Source of the DNA: Halichondria panicea
Taxonomy: Eukaryota; Porifera; Demospongiae; Suberitida; Halichondriidae
Length of the DNA: 64,000 nucleotides
Assembly (NCBI RefSeq): GCF_963675165.1
Contig: NC_087383.1
Location: forward strand, 1,642,979-1,706,978
Reading direction: 5' to 3'
Shown: positions 42,357-52,463 of the stretch, piece after piece
Numbering within the stretch: the first letter of the stretch is position 1
How the letters are laid out: each line of letters starts with the position of its first letter
Translations under genes and position numbers: made by a program
Notes under the pieces: model-generated
Seen by the model: only the letters and a program-made list of their open reading frames with translations
The model's database searches: none
What the model was told of the DNA's origin: nothing

Positions 42357-42429
42357 GCCTCCTTGGCTCAGTCGGCAGAGCGTCAGTCTCATAATCTGAA
42401 GGTCGTGAGTTCGAGCCTCACAGGGGGCA
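42357..42429 (+). tRNA. Elongator tRNA-Met (anticodon CAT)
   Basis: The acceptor GCCTCCT pairs with AGGGGGC; D arm GCTC...GAGC; anticodon stem TCAGT/TCTGA around loop CTCATAA; variable loop AGGTC; T arm GTGAG-TTCGAGC-CTCAC; discriminator A. Box A (TGGCTCAGTCGG) and box B (GTTCGAGCC) are intact. The first base is 42357 and the discriminator 42429; a T8 tract at 42431-42438 is the Pol III terminator. It lies between the end of SKIC3 and the convergent GST gene. Confidence 0.96.
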
Positions 42430-42564
42430 CTTTTTTTTGTCTCAAATCTTTTTTTTAATAGAACAGCAATAATTATTGTACTGTATTGTATCATTTATGC
42501 ATGCAAAACTGATCTGTCTCTATGTGCTACTACATTTTATTCTACATCAGTTCTTTTGGCTGGT

Positions 42565-43182
42565 TCAGTATGAACTCTCCGGTCGCTCTTTCAGCCACCT
42601 GGCAATATTTGGGAGAGCTTCAACGGCTGCCCTGTTTTTTTTAACATGAGGGTACTTGTCAAGGAATCCATCAAAGCCCATTTGGATGAAAGAAAAGTAG
42701 TTGTAGATGGCAAAATCAGCGTAAGTAACATTAAGACCAAACGCCCATCCTTGTGCAGAATCGTTGGTTTTTATGAGCCTTTCAAAAATGCCCAGATACT
42801 TAGGAAGGTGTTCGTCTTCCATCTTCTTCTTGATCTGAGCTCTTTTTTCTTCGTCCTTTTCAAAGAAGTATTTTATCAGCTCTATTTCAAGGTCATTACA
42901 AACACCTATTATGCTGTCCAACTGTGCATTCTCGAAATCATTCGAGCCAGCCAGACCAAACTTCTCTGCTAAGTAGCGTTGAATGCTGCCACTTCCAGCC
43001 AATTGCTTGCCGTCTATTTCCAGCACTGGGACAGACCCATAGGGCATGTTGGGCTTATGTTGTGGCCATTTATCTGCAGAGATGCGAACATCTTCGAAAT
43101 CAACTCCAGTGTGCTTGAAGATGAATCTGATTGTCTCACCTCTCCCACGAGTTGGGAAATATATCAACTTGTAAAGTGTTAT
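42565..43182 (-). CDS. Sigma-class GST, divergent member, start unclear
   Basis: The open frame covers about 200 residues from YKLIYFPTRG to WLKERPESSY and is the most divergent of the nine GSTs here. Catalytic-type Tyr (in IYFP), the GSGSIQRYLAEK block and the all-helical C-terminal domain are present. Where the paralogs have ATG-CCT-TCC before TAC-AAG, this copy reads ATA-ACA-CTT, so no ATG starts the frame. Either an upstream exon supplies the start or the gene has lost it. It converges on SKIC3 and the tRNA. Expected to use glutathione; substrate unknown. Confidence 0.75.
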   Translation of the reverse strand: MTLYKLIYFPTRGRGETIRFIFKHTGVDFEDVRISADKWPQHKPNMPYGSVPVLEIDGKQLAGSGSIQRYLAEKFGLAGSNDFENAQLDSIIGVCNDLEIELIKYFFEKDEEKRAQIKKKMEDEHLPKYLGIFERLIKTNDSAQGWAFGLNVTYADFAIYNYFSFIQMGFDGFLDKYPHVKKNRAAVEALPNIARWLKERPESSY

Positions 43183-43496
43183 AATTCAAGTGCATGGAAT
43201 GATCTTTAAAATTCACTATTGACACATAAAGGATAAATTCTAAGGAGTTAGCTATACATGTACAGTGTACATGTGAATATAAACTGGTAGGATCCAGATT
43301 AGACTGGACAAGACTAGCTTGTTGCTTGAGCATGCGCACTGCAGCACACAAAATAATTAAACATGCTGCATGCACTTCCGGAGAGTACCTCAGAGCAGAG
43401 TGCTAGTGATAACTCTGGTATTGTCCTAAATCTTAGTAAAATGTTTTACTAAATCAAACGTTACGTCCTTCACTATAAGTATAATTATCTAATTGT

Positions 43497-44108
43497 CTAG
43501 TATTGATCCTCGGGTCGTTCCTTCAGCCACTTTGCAATGTTAGGTAGTGCTTTAACAGCTTCCATATTTTTCTTTATAGCTGGAAAACTATCAAGAGCTT
43601 CAGCATCACCCATCTTCACCCATCCCATGAGGTTGTACAAATGAAAATCAGCGTACGTAACCTTAGAGCCATATATCCAACCAGAAGCATTGCTTGAGAC
43701 AAGTTTCTCAAAAATTCCAAGAAACTTCGGAAAAGTTTCGCTTTTCAGTTTCTCGCCCAATTCAGCTTTCTTTGCCTCATCTTTTTCATGGTGACGGTTT
43801 ATTAACTGCTGGCCGAGATCCACAAGAGCGTCGTTAATGCTGTCAATTTCAGCATTCTCGAAATCATTTGAGCCAGCCAGACCAAACTTTTCTGCTAGGT
43901 ATCGTTGAATGCTGCCACTTCCACCAAGCATCTTGCCATCGACTTCTAGTACTGGCATTGAGCCATAGGGTGTGTTTGGCTTAAATTTTACCCAGTCCTC
44001 TCCTCCTACGCGTACATCTTCGAAATCGACTTCAGCTTGCTTGAAGATGAACCTTGAAACTTCGCCCCTAGCACGAGCAGGAAAGTAATAAAGCTTGTAG
44101 GAAGGCAT
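43497..44108 (-). CDS. Sigma-class glutathione S-transferase
   Basis: Intronless, 203 aa, starting MPSYKLYYFPARGRGE-like. The thioredoxin-fold half (about 1-75) has Tyr8, Arg14, Trp39, Lys43 and Ser64 at the positions used by prostaglandin D synthase-type GSTs, but Gly in place of Gln63. The helical half follows (LAEKFGLAGSNDFENAEIDS to ALPNIAKWLKERPEDQY). GST enzymes conjugate glutathione to electrophiles; some sigma members isomerise prostaglandin H2. Acts in the cytosol by family knowledge. A GGATAAAAAC box lies about 60 bp upstream. Confidence 0.92.
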   Translation of the reverse strand: MPSYKLYYFPARARGEVSRFIFKQAEVDFEDVRVGGEDWVKFKPNTPYGSMPVLEVDGKMLGGSGSIQRYLAEKFGLAGSNDFENAEIDSINDALVDLGQQLINRHHEKDEAKKAELGEKLKSETFPKFLGIFEKLVSSNASGWIYGSKVTYADFHLYNLMGWVKMGDAEALDSFPAIKKNMEAVKALPNIAKWLKERPEDQY

Positions 44109-44164
44109 TATCACAGTGAACTAAGTCAAGGAGCAGAGGAGATCAGATCACAGAGTTAGGGAAG

Positions 44165-44176
44165 TGTTTTTATCCA
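44165..44176 (-). promoter_or_regulatory. TATA-like box of GST gene
   Basis: GGATAAAAAC on the minus strand, about 60 bp before the ATG at 44108, within a roughly 100-bp upstream block shared by the GSTs at 45839, 49754 and 57001. Confidence 0.5.
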
Positions 44177-44726
44177 GCAACGTGTCTATACAGCTTGCAC
44201 ATGCGCATGAATTAAGGTGACCGCGGTCTAGATCTAGATCCAGATAGGCCATAATTAGATGACATGTCACTCAGTCAGAGTAATATTTATGTAGCCATAA
44301 TTAAATTATCTATAATGGTACAGATCGATATTCAATTCCCTCCCCATGCAATGCACCTTCTGCATCTATACACCTCCTGCCTCTGATCTATGAGACTATA
44401 ATTATGACTGTGTATAGAGAAAATATGGCTTCACCTTTTCCACTACAGAAGATTTGATAGCATCTATGGCAATGGCCTCTTTATATGCAACTAATACAAG
44501 TACATGAAAACGATGATTTTACAAGTACGTATTAAGCAATTCTATGTAGTTTCAGAAGCATATATACTGGTATAAGGATCCAGATTAGACTGGACTAAAC
44601 TTGTTGCTTGAGCACGCGCACTGCAGCACACAACATTTTGGGAGAGGGGCTGGGATGAGGCTATGATTCTGGTCAGAGCTCTGGCATTGCCCTATACATG
44701 TACAAATTAAAATGTTTTTTGTAAAT

Positions 44727-44776
44727 ACTTGATCACGATGAACTCTTTGTCGAAAAGTTCATAGTGATCAAGTATA
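44727..44776. repeat. Fold-back hairpin
   Basis: ATACTTGATCAC-GATGAACT and AGTTCAT-AGTGATCAAGTAT pair around a short loop. Minimal inverted-repeat element or remnant. Confidence 0.7.
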
Positions 44777-44786
44777 GGTCTGGCAG

Positions 44787-45054
44787 TAGGGCTGTCCCAA
44801 TTATTCTAGAATAATTTTGAAGAATAATAGCAGAGGTTTAAAAGGTCATAGAGGTCAATAATATCATTATTCTAATGTAAGTGCAGTACACATGTCAGTT
44901 GTTTAGTTTTTTATGGCAGCAACTCTGGCTGCAATAATATATGGTTCATGTGTTGGCTTTTCAATGGAAAATTAATAATGGGTAATTATCTGAGGGGAAG
45001 AAAAATTGAGAAATTCTAATAGGCACATTTTTTTGAATAATTGGGACAGCCCTA
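44787..45054. mobile_element. 268-bp inverted-repeat element, ends TAGGGCTGTCCC
   Basis: The 20 bases TAGGGCTGTCCCAATTATTC at the left are perfectly inverted at the right. The ends resemble hAT tips. A TA flank or a degenerate 8-bp duplication (TCTGGCAG / TCTGCATG) are both possible. Non-coding. Confidence 0.82.
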
Positions 45055-45227
45055 TCTGCATGGCATGCAGCCTCTTTGTACCCATTTGCAGTGAATCAAT
45101 AATTATGTCATTGGAGTTGAATATACGTACATGTAATGCAGTAAATTGTTTGTATCTATAGCGTGAAGAAATAATCAGGCACTAAATCAAACATTACGTC
45201 CTTCACTATAATTATAAGTATAATTAT

Positions 45228-45839
45228 CTAGTGTTGAGTCTCGGGTCGTTCCTTCAGCCACTTCGCAATGTTAGGTAGTGCTTCAACAGCTTCCATATTT
45301 TTCTTTATAGCTGGAAAACTATCAAGAGCTGCAGCAGCTCCCATCTTCACCCATCCCATGACGTTGTACAAGGCAAAATCAGCATACGTAACCTTAGAGC
45401 CGTATATCCAACCAGAAGCGTTGCTTGAGACAAGTTTCTCAAAAATTCCAAGGAACTTAGGAAGTGTTTCGCTTTTCAGTTTCTTTCCCAATTCAGCTTT
45501 TTTTGCCTCGTCTTTTTCAAAGTGAACTTTCATTAGCTCCTGACTGAGGTCTCCAATAGCGTCAATAATGCTGTCAATTTCAGCATTCTCGAAATCATTT
45601 GAGCCAGCCAGACCAAACTTCTCTGCTAGGTAGCGTTGCATGCTGCCACTTCCACCAAGCATCTGGCCATCAACTTCCAGTACTGGCATTGAACCATAGG
45701 GTGTGTTTGGCTTGAGTTTTGCCCAGTCCTCTCCTCCTATGCGTACATCTTCGAAATCGACTTCAGCTTGCTTGAAGATGAACCTTGAAATCTCTGCCCT
45801 TCCACGAGCAGGAAAGTAATAAAGCTTGTAGGAAGGCAT
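45228..45839 (-). CDS. Sigma-class glutathione S-transferase
   Basis: Intronless, 203 aa (MPSYKLYYFPARGRAEISRF). Has Tyr8, Arg14, Trp39, Lys43, Gly63 and Ser64. Differs from the gene at 43497 mainly in helices 4-6 (ELMKVHFEKDEAKKAELGKK) and ends RPETQH. TATA-like GGATAAAAAC lies about 55 bp upstream, and a 576-bp transposon sits just beyond it at 45921, possibly clipping distal promoter sequence. Confidence 0.93.
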   Translation of the reverse strand: MPSYKLYYFPARGRAEISRFIFKQAEVDFEDVRIGGEDWAKLKPNTPYGSMPVLEVDGQMLGGSGSMQRYLAEKFGLAGSNDFENAEIDSIIDAIGDLSQELMKVHFEKDEAKKAELGKKLKSETLPKFLGIFEKLVSSNASGWIYGSKVTYADFALYNVMGWVKMGAAAALDSFPAIKKNMEAVEALPNIAKWLKERPETQH

Positions 45840-45920
45840 TATATCTAAGTCAAGGAGCAGAGGAGATCAGATCACAGAGCTTTGATTTGTTTTTATCCAG
45901 CAACGTGTCTACAGTACAGG

Positions 45921-46496
45921 TAGCCTCGATTCCAGGCCGCTAAGAGAGGGCCTGGTATCGACTGTTTGCGCATGCGCCACCTATTACCCAGAAAGTGGGT
46001 AATTAGGATACCATTGTATTTTGCTCAGTAAAACAATGACGTCACAACGAACGGAAGTGGATTGAAGAAGTGGATCGAAGTGTGATTGTAGCCTGTGTGA
46101 TAGCATTCTAATAGCCACCCTTAGCCTACTATGTTAACAAAGGACTCACAGCCTGCAACAGTGTGGATAACAATCCTCTGAACGGAGGGGAAGGCTGACA
46201 ATAGCCATTATGGATAGGCCACGCCCATCTGACACTAACCTTCGTGAAAGTCGACTCTATCAGAAAGAAATTGCTGCTGTGACCAATACAGCTCTGTCTC
46301 TAGCTAGCTAGCTATATAGCTCTGTGTCTGACTTTATGAAGAGTATTCTTTGTCTGTATTATTATGTTATTCAGGATATAATTCGGGTAAAAATTCAGTT
46401 TAATAGGAAACATTACGGGAATAGTATCCAATAATTTTGCGCATGCGCAAGCAGTCAGTAGCAGGCCTAATTGTTTAGGCCTTGAGAAGGAGGCTA
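45921..46496. mobile_element. 576-bp non-autonomous transposon, TAGCCTC family, copy 2
   Basis: Starts TAGCCTCGATTCCAGGCC, ends GAGAAGGAGGCTA; arms pair imperfectly over about 60 bases including TTGCGCATGCGC. The 9-bp duplication CAGTACAGG is at 45912-45920 and 46497-46505. The paralogous upstream region at about 49830 (TATAGTACAGGTTGCTGCAC) is the empty site. Confidence 0.92.
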
Positions 46497-46505
46497 CAGT
46501 ACAGG

Positions 46506-46989
46506 TTGCTGCACATAAAGATGACCGCGGTCTAACCTCAATTCCAGGCCGCTCTCAATAGTATAGGGGTCATGTCATAGATGTCATGTCACACTGGTCA
46601 TGTCATAGTATGCCAGGGCTTAGGGGACTCAGGAATATTAAAAATTAAACATTCATGTATCAGCCATAGATTATCTATGGATGTGATGATATTATTATAG
46701 GCTCAGATATTGAGCTCCACCTTCTGCATTCACCTCCCGCCTCTGATCTGTGACTGTAGAGAAAATATGGCCTCACCTTTCCCGCTACAGAAGACTTGAT
46801 AGCATTGATAGCATCGATGGCACAGCTAATTATTATATATATTATATGTACATGAAAACGACAAATGTACTGAGCAATTCTATGTAGTTAATTAGGCTAT
46901 GTCCACTTACTACCAATAATTATGTGCTTTTGATAATTATTGAGTATTGTACTAACACAAAGCACCAGAGCACTAAATTAAATACACAA
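46506..46989. repeat. Duplicated GST-flank segment
   Basis: Nearly identical to 49842-50335, the region between two GST genes, with related copies at 52195-52430 and 57080-57670. Here it joins a truncated GTPase gene at 46990-46997 instead of a GST 3' end. Confidence 0.8.
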
Positions 46990-46997
46990 TCAATTTT

Positions 46998-48010
46998 GAG
47001 CAAATCAAAATCCTCACATTAAGATCCAAGAAATTCGAGAGTCGTTATACGAAAACGATGATAATCCGGGAACGAAGCATTGTGAAGTGTTTTCAAATGA
47101 AGTATCTAAGGTACGAGTCCTTGATGTACCAGGATTCTTTGATGAAGACTGCATAACTGGTGGTCCGGACACTACAGTGGAAAGTGCCCAATCAAATGCG
47201 GTAGCTGACAATCTAGGCATAATGAGGAAAATCATTCAGATCCGAATGGTCATGAACATGAAGTTCAAGCGTATACTCTACTTTCTGCCAGTGCGAGGAC
47301 CTTTGCAGCGAGCGAGTGGTGTACTTCAATTGGAGCTGAGGGTGCTGACACACTATTTTGGGTTGTCGATCATAAAAAAGATTGTGTTTGTGGCAACAAA
47401 TACAGAAATAGCGAGCAACATGCCTGAAGAAGAGGCTTTTCCGAAAAAAGCACGAGATAAAACAACGAAATTCATTTGTAAGAGCCTCAACAAAATGTTT
47501 CCAGAGGAACAATTTCAATCCATTCCTCTCATTTACATCTCCCCCAGTGAGACGTGCGAGTCGATTCTTGACAAGGTAGATCTAGCTGATGTCGACCCTG
47601 AAGAGATACAGCTTGAATTACGTCCGGACACATGCAGTTTGTGTGCAAAGCGAGTAGGCATAATCAAAAGTGAGAAAGTGGTATACTATCTGGATAGAGA
47701 AAACAAGATTCCATATGATGAGTCCCAATGCCATCCCAAGCTCATTCCTGATAATCGCCTGAAGCACAAAGTGGCCAATTTCTTTATTTAACTGTTCACA
47801 CTTGGCCATCGCTCTCTTAAAGATTTCTATCTCTTTGACGAAATCTGTGCCGGATGTCGAAGGGCTCCTGGTGCTACCCGTGGCTGCATGCAGGTAGGGT
47901 CTAAATTTTTACACAACAAAGAAGAAATAACAGTCGATCACAAGTGCAACATGTTAGATGCTGAGGAAAAATTGCTCTCTACTCCATCAGCAGCCGAACC
48001 ATCTGACTAA
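46998..48010 (+). pseudogene. 5'-truncated subfamily-4 GTPase gene
   Basis: Aligns with residues about 92-427 of the intact gene at 59646, so the P-loop and everything before it is missing. DVPG and the RILYFLPVRG core remain. An in-frame TAA (47789-47791) replaces CAA within NFFIQLF; beyond it the second CxxC, GC and VDHKCN still align to the usual stop. A broken tandem copy. Confidence 0.88.
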
Positions 48011-49142
48011 GCACCTTAGTTCAACCTAGATCTATACCATGCATGCATTAAAGCTTATATACATGTATTATATATAATTATATAGTTTCACTCACACTGT
48101 TCTTTGCATGCACAATAGTGATTTTATAGTCACTGGCCATTTGCTTCACATGCATGCAGATGTCACTCAATTGCTTGGTGCATGGCCATCGATGTGTATA
48201 CTCCTCAATCATGCATACTCTAACTGCGCCACTTTTTTTCTTTGGCTTGTGTTACTCATGCACCCTGTTCTATAATATGCACAATAGCAATTTTAGTCAC
48301 TATATACCAATGCATTAATTTGCATGCCTCTTTAGTTATTGCTGCACGATGTCACTCAATTGTTGGTGGCCATCGATGTGTACACCACCACTTTTTTTTA
48401 CCTATATATATATATATATATATAATTATGTACTTTTAGCAGCAAAAATTAATGGTGTTTTTTAATTATCTCTTGCATGTCACTCGTCATGATAGCATGC
48501 GTGTGACTATAAAATTATAATAAGCTTATCCTCTACTGCATGGTTAGTGGGATCGATCACAACAACCCTGCATGGTCTCCGGAAGAGAGCAATATAGCTT
48601 TTGCTCTTTGTCGATATAATTATACTCTTGATTAAGAGAGCTATAAACAGCACCTAATATATACAGATAAGCTGAAATTGAGGAAAACAATATTTAGGAG
48701 GGGATCATGCATGGGCAAGTATAATGTGGTATATCACTGTAGCTATATATTTATATGCAGCAAGAGCAGTGATAAAAATAGCTGGATGACGCAGTCGTTG
48801 CTACCGTACCCCACGAAATTTCCCAAAGCTCTTTGCAGTGCTTTTCTTTCACACTTCACTTGGAACTCCTTTGTAATATATTAGCCTCAAGACCAGCCAT
48901 TCCCAGTGCTAGTGAGAGGGCTGGGATCGAGGCTACAATCTCCCTTCTCAATTGAGAGCGGCCTGGAATCGAGACTATATATATACTAATAATGACTGTA
49001 ATCTGCTCCTACCGATAAACGAGTATTGCACCTACAAAAATCTAGTACAGAGACACATTTTAACAATTATATTAAGACAAGTCTAAAGCACTAACACAAA
49101 ATTAATGCAATAACGTTCCTTTCACTAAAAAATTGTTTTGAT
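48011..49142. repeat. Spacer shared by the GTPase-GST modules (copy 1)
   Basis: Aligns throughout with 55277-56389 and 60930-62066 (for example ATCACAACAACCCTG, GATGACGCAGTCGTTGCTAC, CAATAACGTTCC). No gene. GATCGAGGC at 48925-48933 occurs once, forming the empty site for the hairpin element at 61804. Confidence 0.8.
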
Positions 49143-49754
49143 CTAAAATTGAGATTCAGGTCGTTCCTTCAGCCACTTAGCAATGTTAGGTAGTGCTTCA
49201 ACAGCTTCAGTATTTTTCTTTACAGCCGGAAAACTATCAAGAGCTTCAGCAGCTCCCATCTTTACCGCTCCCATGACGTTGTACAAGGTAAAATCAGCAT
49301 ATGTAACCTTAGAGCCGTATATCCAACCAGAAGCGTTGCTTGAGATAAGTTTTTCAAAAATTCCAAGGAATTTTGGTACAGTTTCGTTTTTCAATTTTTC
49401 AAGCAGTTCAGTTTTCTTTGCCTCATCTTTTTCGAAGTAAAACTTCGATAGCTCTTGAGCGAGGTCTCTAATAGCGTCAACAATGCTGTCAATTTCAGCA
49501 TTCTCAAAATCATTTGAGCCAGCCAAACCAAACTTCTCTGCTAGGTAGCGTTGCATGCTGCCACTTCCACCAAGCATCTGGCCATCAACTTCCAGTACTG
49601 GCATTGAGCCATAGGGTGTACTTGGCTTGAATTTTGCCCAGTCCTCTCCTCCTATGCGTACATCTTCGAAATCGACTTCAGCTTGCTTGAAGATGAACCT
49701 TGAAACCTCAGCCCTTCCACGACCAGGAAAGTAATAAAGCTTGTAGGAAGGCAT
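49143..49754 (-). CDS. Sigma-class glutathione S-transferase
   Basis: Intronless, 203 aa (MPSYKLYYFPGRGRAEVSRF). Tyr8, Arg14, Trp39 and Lys43 present; Gly63-Ser64 in the G site. Nearly identical to the gene at 56390 (ELSKFYFEKDEAKKTELLEK) because both belong to tandem GTPase-GST modules. Ends RPESQF. TATA-like box about 60 bp upstream. Confidence 0.93.
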   Translation of the reverse strand: MPSYKLYYFPGRGRAEVSRFIFKQAEVDFEDVRIGGEDWAKFKPSTPYGSMPVLEVDGQMLGGSGSMQRYLAEKFGLAGSNDFENAEIDSIVDAIRDLAQELSKFYFEKDEAKKTELLEKLKNETVPKFLGIFEKLISSNASGWIYGSKVTYADFTLYNVMGAVKMGAAEALDSFPAVKKNTEAVEALPNIAKWLKERPESQF

Positions 49755-49810
49755 TATCTAAGTCAAGGAGCAGAGGAGATCAGATCACAGAGCTTTAATT
49801 AGGGAAGTGT

Positions 49811-49820
49811 TTTTATCCAG
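49811..49820 (-). promoter_or_regulatory. TATA-like box of GST gene
   Basis: CTGGATAAAA on the minus strand, about 60 bp before the ATG at 49754; the same box precedes the genes at 45839 (about 45892) and 57001 (about 57063). Confidence 0.5.
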
Positions 49821-50392
49821 CACGTGTCTATAGTACAGGTTGCTGCACATAAAGGTGACCGCGGTCTAACCTCAATTCCAGGCCGCTCTCAATAGAGAGG
49901 GGTCATGTTATAGATGTCATTGTTACACATACGTACACTGGTCATGTCATGCATGTCATAGTCATGCCAGGGCTTAGGGGACTCAGGAATATTAAAAATT
50001 AAACATTTATGTATCAGCCATAGATTATCTATGGATGTGATGATATTATTATAGGCTCAGATATTGAGCTCCACCTTCTGCATTCACCTCCCGCCTCTGA
50101 TCTGTGACTGTAGAGAAAATATGGCCTCACCTTTCCCGCTACAGAAGACTTGATAGCATTGATAGCATCGATGGCACAGCTAATTATTATATATATTATA
50201 TGTACATGAAAACGACAAATGTACTGAGCAATTCTATGTAGTTAATTAGGCTACGTCCACTTACTACCAATAATTATGTGCTTTTGATAATTATTGAGTA
50301 TTGTACTAACACAAAGCACCAGAGCACTATATTAAATACACAAAATAATCATCACGTCCTTCACGTCCTTCACTACATAATTGTTTTCATAT

Positions 50393-50983
50393 CTAGTATT
50401 CAGATTCGGGTCGTTCCTTCAGCCATTTCGCAATGTTAGGTAGCGTTTCAACGGCTTCCATATTTTTCTTAATAGCTGGAAAACTATCAGCAGCTCCTGT
50501 CTGCACCCATCCCATGACATTGTACAAGGCAAAATCAGCATACGTAACCTTAGAGCCATATATCCAACCAGAAGCGTTGTTCGAGATAAGTTTCTCAAAA
50601 ATCCCAAAAAACTTTGGGAAAGTTTCGGTTTTCATTTCAGCTTTCTTTGCCTCATCTTTCTCAGAGTTAAGTTTCCTTAGCTCCTGAGCGAGGTCTCCAA
50701 TAGCGTCAATAATGCTGTCAATTTCAGCATTCTCGAAATCATTTGAGCCAGCCAGACCAAACTTCTCTGCTAGGTATCGTTGAATGCTGCCACTTCCACC
50801 AAGCATCTTGCCATCAACTTCCAGTACTGGCATTGAGCCATAGGGTGTGTTTGGCTTGAATTTTACCCAGTCCTCTCCTCCTATGCGTACATCTTCAAAA
50901 TCAACTTCTGCTTGCTTGAAGATTAACCTTGAAACCTCGGCCCTTCCACGAATAGGAAAGTAAGTCAGCTTGTAGGAAGGCAT
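50393..50983 (-). CDS. Sigma-class glutathione S-transferase, four residues shorter
   Basis: Intronless, 196 aa, starting MPSYKLTYFPIRGRAEVSRL; KLTYF is the variant found in vertebrate prostaglandin D synthase. Tyr8, Arg14, Trp39, Lys43, Gly63 and Ser64 present. Compared with the genes at 52464 and 57712 it lacks four residues (LVEK) in the helical domain. The proximal leader is interrupted by a 769-bp transposon, so its TATA-like box lies about 860 bp from the ATG. Confidence 0.9.
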   Translation of the reverse strand: MPSYKLTYFPIRGRAEVSRLIFKQAEVDFEDVRIGGEDWVKFKPNTPYGSMPVLEVDGKMLGGSGSIQRYLAEKFGLAGSNDFENAEIDSIIDAIGDLAQELRKLNSEKDEAKKAEMKTETFPKFFGIFEKLISNNASGWIYGSKVTYADFALYNVMGWVQTGAADSFPAIKKNMEAVETLPNIAKWLKERPESEY

Positions 50984-51030
50984 TATCACAATATTAAAGC
51001 AAGGCAAGATCTATCAGAGCAGAGCAGATA

Positions 51031-51799
51031 TAGCCTCGTTCCCAGGCCTTACTTTTTCTTGCTGTTGTCACTGTTCATCCATAAACATAAGAAAGACATA
51101 GTGAGGCAGCAAGGAAAGAAATGGGCGTACAGTTAAGAAAAAGTAAGGCCTGGTTTGGGAAATCGCGTGATCCACAAGGATTTTTATGAACGTGGGCGAT
51201 ATGTAGCCCACAATCGTGACGTAAGGTATTCTCCCACGCATTCAGAGTAAGACTGTACTGTACTGTACTGCACTGAGACAACCACCAAGCTGTGCTGCAA
51301 GTCAGATCAGAGAACCAGCGTGGCCCAGCTCTGGTGGCAGTAGCTACCTGCTATATGATAATGATGACTAAGCTATTCTACTATAGCATGTAGAAAGACA
51401 CAAGAAAAGGTAATAGTGATAGAATCTAAACACACAATCTAGACTAGTAGATCATCTAGCTAAGCCTAAGGTATAGCTAGCTATAGTGCTTGCAAACTTC
51501 CAGTTCCAAGTCCATGTCCAGCTTGCTGCAGGCAAAGTTTTATTAGTCGTAGACCTCTGTGTGGGCAGTCCAACATCTCTAGCTCAGTATGCCCACGCTC
51601 ATTTTCACCCTTCTACCACCCTTCTACCCTCACGCGACTTCCCGATACAGGCTCTCCTTTTTCCTAACTTTACGTCTATTTCTTTCTTTATTCCTCCAAT
51701 TAATACCGTATTTTATCTCATTGAACGAATAATACAGTATTTTATCTTATTGAACGACTGTGATAAAGAACAGAAAAAGGAGAGCCTGTGTAGAGGCTA
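51031..51799. mobile_element. 769-bp non-autonomous transposon, TAGCCTC family, copy 3
   Basis: Starts TAGCCTCGTTCCCAGGCC, ends GTAGAGGCTA. The 9-bp duplication GAGCAGATA lies at 51022-51030 and 51800-51808. Two nested hairpins are inside (CAGGCCTTACTTTTTCTT with its inverse near 51135-51152; AGGCTCTCCTTTTTC with its inverse near 51773). The paralogous region at about 62720 (GAGCAGATATATCACAG) is the empty site. Confidence 0.9.
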
Positions 51800-51839
51800 G
51801 AGCAGATATATCACAGAAACTGTCTTTGCAGCTCAGAGG

Positions 51840-51852
51840 GCGTTTTTATGTT
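51840..51852 (-). promoter_or_regulatory. Displaced TATA-like box of the GST at 50393
   Basis: CATAAAAACGCCC on the minus strand, identical to the box about 85 bp upstream of the GST at 62067. Here the transposon 51031-51799 separates it from the ATG. Confidence 0.45.
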
Positions 51853-52463
51853 ATGAATACTGCAACGTGTATACAAGTAGCTGCACATGCGCAAAAAGGT
51901 GGCCTGATAAGGCAAAACGATGAATGTCATTAAAATAAAGGTCGTCAAGTCCATCTACATTCCTTGTTCTCCTTCCACTCCCCCTCACCTTCTGCATACA
52001 CCTCCTGTGTAGAATACAAAGTAGCTCAATGATCCTAATTATAACATTACCTTACCTTCTTCCAGACAGTCACAGAAGACTTGATAGCATCGATTGCATA
52101 GCTAGTAGCTTCAATGGCCTCTTTGCGATGGACTGATGAAACAGCTATGATCACACTGGGCTCACACACAGGGACAATCCTGCAATGATACACATGTAGA
52201 GAAATATGGCCTCACCTTTCCCGCTACAGAAGACTTGATAGCATTGATAGCATCGATGGCATAGCTAATTATTATATATATATTATACGTACATGAAAAC
52301 GACAAATGTACTGCTATGTAGTTAATTAGGCTACGTCCACTTACTACCAATAATTATGTGTTCCTGATAATTATTGAGTATTGTACTAACACAAAGCACC
52401 AGAGCACTAAATTAAACACACAAAATAATCATCACGTCCTTCACTACATAATTGTTTTCATAT

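Larger units (their letters stand above)
44109..45227. other. Spacer between GST genes
   Basis: Holds the GST promoter (44160-44180), a block at 44576-44640 repeating 43290-43350 (GGATCCAGATTAGACTGGAC), a hairpin at 44727-44776 and an inverted-repeat element at 44787-45054. No gene is supported. Confidence 0.6.

Noticed and set aside
45268-45525. Plus-strand frames opposite each GST (also at 49183, 50433, 52504, 56430, 57752, 62107)
   Set aside because: They are antisense shadows that recur only because the GSTs are paralogous.
47213-47518. Minus-strand frames opposite subfamily-4 GTPases (also at 54281)
   Set aside because: Antisense shadows of the conserved coding strand; no independent features.
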